A stretch of 40,612 bases of DNA, from the NCBI GenBank assembly GCA_028292105.1, contig JAQGMY010000303.1:1-40612 (forward strand), read 5' to 3'. Made by a program: the position numbers and the translations under genes. Below the pieces are notes generated by a model. The model was not told the origin of the DNA. It searched no databases and saw only the letters and a list, made by a program, of their open reading frames with translations. How positions within the stretch are numbered: position 1 is the stretch's first letter; each line of letters starts with the position of its first letter. The stretch is from Ramlibacter sp. (GTDB taxonomy: Bacteria > Pseudomonadota > Gammaproteobacteria > Burkholderiales > Burkholderiaceae_C). Shown piece after piece: positions 8,586-14,477 of this stretch.

Positions 8586-9860
8586 TCAGACGATCTTCAC
8601 CAGCTCGAACAGCACGGTCGGCGGCAGTTCGACGCTCAGTTGTTCGCGGCCCACCTTGGGGGTTTCGAAGCGGTCGAAGCCGCTCAGGTGGAACGACGGC
8701 AGCTCGCGGGTGATCTCCACCAGCGGGCAGCGCTCTTCGCCGCCGAGCACTTCGGCGCGGAACTTGGCCACGTCCTCGGCTTCGACGTCGTAGGCGGTCA
8801 CCAGTACGTTCGGCCGCGTGTCGCCGATCACTTCACGGGCGTTCGCGATGTCGGTGGCGGCGGCCGCGTCGATGCCCATCTTGCGCAGCGCGTCCACGGC
8901 CTCGGTGCGGATCACCGGGTCCTTCGCGATCACCAGCACCCAGCTTTCACGCAGCGTCTCGCCGTTGCTGCCGGTGTCTTCGGTCAGCTCCAGGCAGGCC
9001 ATGCCGTCGCCGCTGGTGAAGGTCTTGGGAAAGCCGATCGTGAGCAGGGCGGCGCCCTCGGCGCGGGTGCGCGCCAGTTCCAGGCTCGACGACGCAGCGA
9101 TCTGGCGCAGCATCATCCAGTGCAGGCCGTCGTTGAGGCGGCGGCCGCGCGGGCGGGCCGTCCAGCCGACGCCGCCGGGATGCGCCGCGTTCGCCGGGGG
9201 CGGGGTGGTGACGCGCACCCGCAGCTGCGCCGGCCCGGGCCACTCGGAAGGCACCAGCGTGAAGTGCAGCTGCTTGCTGAAGCTGGTGGCCCAGTCGAGG
9301 ATGCTGTTGACGAGGCTGATCGCCACCGGCGGGTCGAGCAGGACGTCCACGCCCTGCAGTTCGGTGGTGACGGAGACGCCGGCGGCTTCCAGTTCCTTGG
9401 CACGGTCGTCCACCACGTGGCGCACCAGCTCCGCCAGGTCGACGCGCTCGCGCGCCTGGCGGATGCGGCCGCTGGCCAGGCGGGTGATCTGCTGCGCGCG
9501 CAGGCTGGTGCCGCGCAACTGGTGCATGGCGTCGCTCAGGGCCTTGGCCTCGCTGCGGCGCAGGCGCCCGGCGCCGACCAGGTAATTCAGGGCCCGCAGC
9601 AGCAGGTTGCTGCTTTCCACCGCCTGTTCCGACAAGGCGGCGACCAGGTTCGGCCATTGCTGCGTCATCGACCAGGGCGCGTTCGGGTCCGCGATCTGGG
9701 CGCCGGAGCCATCCGACCAGCGGCGGCCGCTGATCGTGCCCGCCGGCGTAGCGGCGGTGGCCGGGGCCACCGGCTGCACCGGCGGCAGCGCAACGTCGGC
9801 GGCGGCCTGCTTGGACTCTTCGACGAGCCAGTGCGAGGGATATTCGATGGTGTTGCTCAT
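8586..9860 (-). CDS. Degenerate histidine-kinase-like protein with C-terminal pseudo-receiver
   Basis: 424 residues; ATG 9860 is well supported by GGAGG six bases upstream. After a Pro/Ala-rich N-terminus, residues ~85-160 look like a DHp helical hairpin (KALSDAMHQLRGTSLRAQQI, then ARERVDLAELVRHVVDDRA, a typical kinase linker to the ATPase domain). The following ~170 residues follow an HATPase layout (AISLVNSILDWATSFSKQ, then RLNDGLHWMMLRQIAASS), but I see no convincing N-box asparagine or G1/G2 glycine motifs. The last ~115 residues (SWVLVIAKDPVIRTEAVDALRKMG) have receiver-like spacing, yet the strand that should end in the phospho-accepting Asp reads PNVLVTAYDVE. The likely role is a phosphorelay adaptor or regulator rather than an active kinase (inference). 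Its start overlaps the receiver gene by 4 bp, so the two are co-translated. Confidence 0.62.
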   Translation of the reverse strand: MSNTIEYPSHWLVEESKQAAADVALPPVQPVAPATAATPAGTISGRRWSDGSGAQIADPNAPWSMTQQWPNLVAALSEQAVESSNLLLRALNYLVGAGRLRRSEAKALSDAMHQLRGTSLRAQQITRLASGRIRQARERVDLAELVRHVVDDRAKELEAAGVSVTTELQGVDVLLDPPVAISLVNSILDWATSFSKQLHFTLVPSEWPGPAQLRVRVTTPPPANAAHPGGVGWTARPRGRRLNDGLHWMMLRQIAASSSLELARTRAEGAALLTIGFPKTFTSGDGMACLELTEDTGSNGETLRESWVLVIAKDPVIRTEAVDALRKMGIDAAAATDIANAREVIGDTRPNVLVTAYDVEAEDVAKFRAEVLGGEERCPLVEITRELPSFHLSGFDRFETPKVGREQLSVELPPTVLFELVKIV

Positions 9861-10291
9861 GCGGGGCCTCCGGTGGGGTGTTCAGGTGCGAGGGCGGCGA
9901 GCGCCCCGTGTCGGGAGCACTGGTGGGAACAGTAGTCGACCAGGGCGTCGATTTCGGTGGACTTGTCGAAGACCGCGTCCACGCCGAGCTGGGCACAGCG
10001 CTTGCGCACGCTCGGATTCACGTAGTTGCTGAAGACGATGATCTTCTGCTGCGTCCTGGCGCGCTGCACGCGCTGCATCAGCCGCATGCCGCTGCCGCCC
10101 TTGAGGAACAGGTCCACGATCAACATGTCCCATTGGGCATTGGCGGCGAGCCATTCCAGCGCGCCTTCCTCGGTCGCGGCGCCGCCCACGACCTTGATGC
10201 AGGTCAGTTCCTCGAGCGCCCCCACGAGGTTCTCCTGGATCTCGGCGTTGTCCTCGACGACGAAAGCTGCGAGTTGCACGAAGGGGCTCAA
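9857..10291 (-). CDS. Stand-alone CheY-like receiver protein
   Basis: 144 residues of REC domain with no output domain. The phosphorylation site is intact: acidic pair E13/D14 (VVEDN), phospho-acceptor D60 (MLIVDLF), Ser in IIVFSNY, and Lys in VFDKS (K110). The start used is a TTG at 10291; an in-frame GTG at 10279 would also keep the fold, and neither has a strong ribosome site. It ends with a 4-bp overlap into the degenerate kinase-like gene, forming a two-gene unit. The C-terminal ~25 residues carry three Cys/His (CSHQCSRH), unusual for a receiver. Its cognate kinase is not obvious; the two kinase-like proteins nearby both look degenerate. Divergent from the PAS-GGDEF-EAL gene, so it may feed c-di-GMP output (inference). 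Confidence 0.85.
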   Translation of the reverse strand: MSPFVQLAAFVVEDNAEIQENLVGALEELTCIKVVGGAATEEGALEWLAANAQWDMLIVDLFLKGGSGMRLMQRVQRARTQQKIIVFSNYVNPSVRKRCAQLGVDAVFDKSTEIDALVDYCSHQCSRHGALAALAPEHPTGGPA

Positions 10292-10371
10292 TCCGTAAGG
10301 TTCGGTTTCAAGGCGTAAGGCACTCTAGCCCTGCCGCAACAATCACCTCTCGGATGCGCACGCGTTTGCGT

Positions 10372-10387
10372 GTAGGAGGATGCCTAC
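10372..10387. promoter_or_regulatory. Second GTAGG-N6-CCTAC inverted repeat in a divergent intergenic region
   Basis: GTAGG (10372-10376), six bases, CCTAC (10383-10387), between the receiver gene (minus strand) and the PAS-GGDEF-EAL gene (plus strand). It has exactly the same arms and spacer length as the copy at 4490-4505. A position 81 bp from one start and 85 bp from the other suits a shared operator, but this is only a pattern call. Confidence 0.4.
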
Positions 10388-10471
10388 GACTGATCACATG
10401 GCAGATCAATGCGAACTACGCCACACACGAGGAGGTATGGCGCACTTAAGATGCGCGCAAACAGGAAACGC

Positions 10472-12955
10472 ATGGATTCAGTGATCGCGCAAAACGCAGG
10501 CAAGCTGCTGGAGCTGGTGGAACGCAGTGCCTTCGTGGGCTTTTGGCGGCTGGACTCGCGCCGGGGCGAGCTCTACTGGTCCGAACAACTGGCAAGGCTG
10601 CACGGTGCACCACCCGGTTACAGCCCCAGTTTCGAGAACGCGCTAGGCCACTACGCGGAGGAACACCGCGCGGAGCTGCAGGCCCGCGTGCGCGCCTGTG
10701 AAGAGCAGGGCGTGCCCTTCGATGTAGAGGTGCAGGTCGAGGGGATGCAGGGTGGCGGCCGGGTCTGGGTGCGTTGTGTCGGCCAGCCGCTGCGCGACGA
10801 GGACGGCGCCATCATGGGCGCCGAGGGCCTGGTGCAGGAGATCGCGCCGGCCGGTTACGCGGCTGGCACGCTGCTGCGGCACACGGTCAGCATGGGCGGC
10901 GCCCAGGGCAGCGGCGAAGCCTTCATCACGATCGACAAGCAGGCGCGTGTCAGCTATGCGAACCAGCAGGCAGAGCAGCTGCTCGCCGGGACCGGCGAAC
11001 ACGTGACGGGCCGCAAGATCTGGAGCTTCTTCCAGAAGCGGGCCCGGCTGGCGCTCGAGGAACGCTTCATGCACGCGCTGGAGCGGCGCGAGGCGATCGA
11101 GTTCGAGGAACTCGACCAGCAGGTGACGCACTGGGTGGAGCTGCGCGGCTTTCCGTTCGGCGCCGGCATGGCGCTGCACGTGCGCGACGTTTCCGCGCGG
11201 CGCAAGCAGCAGCAGCACCTGATGCTGCTGGAAGGCAGCATCGCCCGTCTGAACGACATCGTCATCATCACCGAGGCCGCGCCGTTTCGCGCTCCGGGGC
11301 CGCGGATCGTGTTCGTCAACGACGCATTCGAACGCCGCACCGGCTACGCCCGCGAGGAAGTGATAGGGCAATCGCCGCGCTTCCTGCAGGGCGCCGACAC
11401 GCAGCGGGCGCAGCTCGATCGCATCCGCGCGGCACTGGAGCAGTGGGAGCGGGTGCGGGTCGACCTGATCAACTACACGAAGGCGGGCGAGCCGTACTGG
11501 GTCGACCTCGACGTCTCGCCGGTCTGGGACGAGGCCCGGCGGCTGACCCATTGGGTGGCGGTGGGCCGCGACATCACGGAGCGCAAGCGCGACGAAGAGA
11601 AGATCCAGTATCTGGCGTTCTACGACCCGCTGACGCAATTGCCCAACCGGCAGATGCTGCTGGATCGCCTGCACCAGGCGGTGGGCGAAAACGGCAGGGC
11701 GCGCGAGGGCGCGCTGATGTTCATCGACCTGGACAACTTCAAGGTGCTGAACGACACCCTGGGCCACCAGAAGGGCGACATGCTGCTGCAGCAGGTGGCG
11801 CGCCGGCTGCGCAACTGCGTGGCCAAGGGTGACCTGGTGGCGCGGCTGGGCGGCGACGAATTCGTCGTGCTGCTGGAGAACATGCCGGAAAAGCCGCTCG
11901 ACCCGCTGACCGCAGCGCAGAAGGTGAGCCAGCGCATCCTCGAAGGCCTGGGCGAGCCGTATGTGCTGCCGGGCTACCTGCACCACAGCACCTGCAGCAT
12001 CGGCGTGACCCTGTTCGGCCGCACGCCCTCGAGCGTCAACGAGTTGCTCAAGCAGGCCGACCTGGCGATGTACCAGGCGAAAGCCGCCGGACGCAATGCC
12101 GTGCGCTTTTTCGACCCGGAGATGCAGGCGGTCGCCACGGCGAACGCCGCCCTCGCCACGGACCTGCGCCAAGCCTGGCGCGACAACCACCTGAGGATCG
12201 AATACCAGCCGCAGGTCGGCATGGACGGCCGGATGACGGGCGTCGAAGCGCTGCTGCGCTGGGAGCACCCGACCCGCGGCATCGTGAATCCCGATCAGTT
12301 CATCCCGACGGCCGAAGAGACGTCGCTGATCATCCCGATCGGCCACTGGGTGCTCGAAGCGGCGTGCGCACAACTCGCGCTGTGGGCGCGGCGGCCGGAC
12401 CGCAGCCACCTGAGCATCGCCGTCAACGTGAGCGTGCGGCAGTTCCGCCATCCGGATTTCATCGACGACGTGATGACCTGCGTGCGCCGGGTGGGCGTGC
12501 CGGCGGACAAGCTGAAGCTGGAGCTCACCGAAAGCCTGCTGGCCGAGGGGCTGGACGTGACGGTGGCCAAGATGCGCAACCTCAAGGACATGGGCGTGCG
12601 CCTGTCGGTCGACGACTTCGGCATCGGCTATTCGTCGCTGTCATACCTGAAGCGCCTGCCGATCGACGAACTGAAGATCGACCGCGGCTTCATCAAGGAC
12701 ATCCTCACCGACAGCAACGATGCCGCCATCGCCGGCACCATCATCGGACTGTGCCGCAGCCTGGGCCTGGAGGTGATCGCCGAAGGCGTGGAGACGGAAG
12801 AACAGCGCGCCTTCCTGGCGCGCCAGGGCTGCCATCGCTACCAGGGCTACCTGTTTTGCCGGCCGCTGCCGATCGATGCGCTCGAAGCCTTCATCCAGAA
12901 GGGGGAGGTCGCCCCCTCGGGGATCACACCGGAACCATCTTCAGTGGTGACGTGA
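10472..12955 (+). CDS. PAS-PAS-PAS-GGDEF-EAL dual c-di-GMP protein
   Basis: About 827 residues. Start is ambiguous: ATG 10472 has AGGA five bases upstream; ATG 10451 and 10409 are in frame, and a strong GGAGG at 10431-10435 is awkwardly spaced for all of them. Three PAS-type sensors precede the catalytic parts (GFWRLDSRRGELYWSEQLAR; EAFITIDKQARVSYANQQAE; IVFVNDAFERRTGYAREEVIG, the last followed by a PAC motif). The GGDEF motif is intact (RLGGDEF, ~460-464), preceded by the usual DPLTQLPNRQ; the RxxD inhibitory site is absent because AKGD occupies that place. The EAL domain is also intact (VEALLRW, E592; ELTES; VDDFGIGYSSLSYL; KIDRGFI; AEGVETEEQ). Either or both activities are possible. No membrane segments, so it is cytoplasmic. 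The third PAS with NDAFERRTGY resembles flavin/LOV-like PAS, but the LOV cysteine motif NCRFLQ is replaced by SPRFLQ. Confidence 0.92.
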   Translation: MDSVIAQNAGKLLELVERSAFVGFWRLDSRRGELYWSEQLARLHGAPPGYSPSFENALGHYAEEHRAELQARVRACEEQGVPFDVEVQVEGMQGGGRVWVRCVGQPLRDEDGAIMGAEGLVQEIAPAGYAAGTLLRHTVSMGGAQGSGEAFITIDKQARVSYANQQAEQLLAGTGEHVTGRKIWSFFQKRARLALEERFMHALERREAIEFEELDQQVTHWVELRGFPFGAGMALHVRDVSARRKQQQHLMLLEGSIARLNDIVIITEAAPFRAPGPRIVFVNDAFERRTGYAREEVIGQSPRFLQGADTQRAQLDRIRAALEQWERVRVDLINYTKAGEPYWVDLDVSPVWDEARRLTHWVAVGRDITERKRDEEKIQYLAFYDPLTQLPNRQMLLDRLHQAVGENGRAREGALMFIDLDNFKVLNDTLGHQKGDMLLQQVARRLRNCVAKGDLVARLGGDEFVVLLENMPEKPLDPLTAAQKVSQRILEGLGEPYVLPGYLHHSTCSIGVTLFGRTPSSVNELLKQADLAMYQAKAAGRNAVRFFDPEMQAVATANAALATDLRQAWRDNHLRIEYQPQVGMDGRMTGVEALLRWEHPTRGIVNPDQFIPTAEETSLIIPIGHWVLEAACAQLALWARRPDRSHLSIAVNVSVRQFRHPDFIDDVMTCVRRVGVPADKLKLELTESLLAEGLDVTVAKMRNLKDMGVRLSVDDFGIGYSSLSYLKRLPIDELKIDRGFIKDILTDSNDAAIAGTIIGLCRSLGLEVIAEGVETEEQRAFLARQGCHRYQGYLFCRPLPIDALEAFIQKGEVAPSGITPEPSSVVT

Positions 12956-13727
12956 CCACCGCGCGCGGCAGGCGCAGGATGATCGCCAGGCCGCTGCGCA
13001 GCAGTTCCACCCCGTGCTCGTTGGCCAGGGACTGGACTTCGGGCCAGGCCAGCGGGGATTCGCCGGCGTCGTGCAGCTGGGTGAAGGACGACCCTTCCGG
13101 CAGCGGCTGGTATTCGACGGCGACCACGCCGTGCGAAGAAGAAATCTCGGTGCGCACGGCCACTTCGCCCGGGGCCGGCGCGGCGTCGGTCAGGGTCAGG
13201 ATGGCCGCCGCCAGCAGGAAACGCAGCGCGCTGCGCGACACTTCGAATTCGCCGTCGCCCAGTTCCGTGCGCAGGTCGAAGCCGCGGAAGTTGAGGCTGG
13301 TGGAAACGAGCCTGACGATCTCGGCCACGCCTTCGCGCAGCGGCACGGTGTCGTCCTCTCCCGCTTCCATCCATTCGCACACTTCGAGGCAGCGCTTGAC
13401 GGCCTGGCGCGAGAGCCGATTGAGCTTGGACACGGAGCTGGCCAGGTCGTCCTGGTTCACGACGCCCCGTTCCATGCGCGCGTTCAGTGCCTCGGCCATC
13501 ATGCCCAGCGACTGGAGGTGCACCACCATGTCATGGCGAAGCGGCGGCGTCAGGCGGCGCAGGATGTCGCTCTGCGCCGCGCGCGCCAGGCTGCGCTGGC
13601 GCTGCGGCGAGATTTCCTGGTTGGCCGGAAGCGGGGTTCCGGCCGAGGCGAGGGGGTGTTCGATAGCCAACACTGCAAAGTTCAAAGGTTGAGGTTGGAG
13701 CGCAGTCTGCGGTGGGGGTTTTGCCAT
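12924..13727 (-). CDS. Histidine-kinase-like (DHp plus weak ATPase fold) regulatory protein
   Basis: 267 residues from ATG 13727 (MAKPPPQ); the track start at 13799 adds 24 residues with no ribosome site, whereas GGGAGG lies about 11 bp upstream of 13727. Residues ~60-140 form a DHp-like hairpin (LRHDMVVHLQSLGMMAEALN, with a possible phospho-His in RHDM). The C-terminal half has kinase-ATPase spacing (EIVRLVSTSLNFRGFDL, SALRFLLAAAILTLTDA, ANEHGVELLRSGLAIILRLP), but clear N- and G-boxes are missing, as in the protein at 8586-9860; the two look like distant paralogues. Its 3' end overlaps the PAS-GGDEF-EAL gene by 32 bp tail to tail. A TCCTAC motif (minus strand) lies 28 bp upstream of the start. 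Function unknown; a phosphotransfer or sensor role is inference. Confidence 0.6.
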   Translation of the reverse strand: MAKPPPQTALQPQPLNFAVLAIEHPLASAGTPLPANQEISPQRQRSLARAAQSDILRRLTPPLRHDMVVHLQSLGMMAEALNARMERGVVNQDDLASSVSKLNRLSRQAVKRCLEVCEWMEAGEDDTVPLREGVAEIVRLVSTSLNFRGFDLRTELGDGEFEVSRSALRFLLAAAILTLTDAAPAPGEVAVRTEISSSHGVVAVEYQPLPEGSSFTQLHDAGESPLAWPEVQSLANEHGVELLRSGLAIILRLPRAVVTSPLKMVPV

Positions 13728-13932
13728 GACTGTCAGGACCTCCCGGGCCGATGTGTAGGACGCGGACGTCACGTCGCACCGAAGACCCGGCCGTGGCAAG
13801 TCGCGAAGAACCCATCGGAGTACGCAGGATAGGCGATCCTGTTCAAGCGTGCCGCGGTCCGCTCAACCTTCAACCAATTGGATGGCCGCCCGGCTCATTT
13901 GTTCCCGGCTCGTGCAGCTGCCGTGTTGCGGA
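13728..13932. other. Intergenic gap with minus-strand TCCTAC motif
   Basis: 205 bp between two minus-strand genes. The only structure I can point to is GTAGGA at 13755-13760 (TCCTAC on the minus strand), just upstream of the kinase-like gene. ORFs called here by the track run across it without a ribosome site or family resemblance. Confidence 0.35.
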
Positions 13933-14250
13933 TCAGTCGTCGACCTGGATCTCGAAGATGCAGTCGCCCTTCATCGCGTGCACCGTCATCCGGCCGCCCC
14001 GGTCCCGCACGGCGTAGCTCTGGTTGGGCTGCAGCATCACGTCCTTCGGATCGCCGTCGTGCGTGATCCAGGCTTCGCCGTTGCGGCAGTGCACGGTCAT
14101 CCGGCCGGCGGCGGCCACCGGGATTTCCCGCGTGGCGCCGTGGCGCACGTGCGCTGCGAACCAGCGGGTGACCCGGGCCCGCGGTCCCTGGGCGGCGGGC
14201 GCGAACAGGCGCGCCATGAAGGAAGCAGGAGTGGGGAGCGCGACTTGCAT
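13933..14250 (-). CDS. DUF2917 family protein
   Basis: 105 residues. The core (ATREIPVAAAGRMTVHCRNG, EAWITHDGDPKDVMLQPNQS, GGRMTVHAMKGDCIFEI) has the DUF2917 pattern: a cupin-like beta domain with the W-(I/V)-T-x-x-G-D-P-x-D signature. These small proteins are common in Burkholderiales and have no established function. ATG 14250 has no strong ribosome site; Met12 (14217) is an alternative start. It stands alone between the kinase-like gene and the divergent penicillin-binding protein gene, so there is no operon evidence. Confidence 0.72.
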   Translation of the reverse strand: MQVALPTPASFMARLFAPAAQGPRARVTRWFAAHVRHGATREIPVAAAGRMTVHCRNGEAWITHDGDPKDVMLQPNQSYAVRDRGGRMTVHAMKGDCIFEIQVDD

Positions 14251-14416
14251 GGAGCTGATGATCCGGGCGCCCGCCGCTGCGGCGACGGGAACGACCTTGC
14301 GCCTTGCTGTCGGCGCCGCTCCGTAACGGTCGTCAGCCGCCGGACGACAGGGTCAGACCGCGTCATCCGTGCACGTGGCGCGCTCGCGGGATTCAGGCGA
14401 TCCCCTTGCGCGCCAG

Positions 14417-14452
14417 TCCTACAGTCGCGCCACTGTCGGGCCGCCTAGATTT
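14417..14452 (+). promoter_or_regulatory. Candidate promoter element TCCTAC-N21-CCTAGATTT upstream of the class A PBP
   Basis: TCCTAC (14417-14422), then 21 bases, then an AT-richer CCTAGATTT (14444-14452), about 26 bp before the ATG. A comparable arrangement (TCCTAC, 20-21 bases, C-x-TA-rich block) occurs before the FimV-like gene and before the zinc-ribbon gene. Assigned only by pattern. Confidence 0.35.
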
Positions 14453-14477
14453 GCGCACTACCTGAGGAATGAAGAAC

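Noticed and set aside
10437-10484. A 15-codon upstream ORF directly behind GGAGG and overlapping the start of the PAS-GGDEF-EAL gene (possible leader peptide)
   Set aside because: Spacing from GGAGG to its ATG is only one base, too close for ribosome initiation, and no conservation can be seen.
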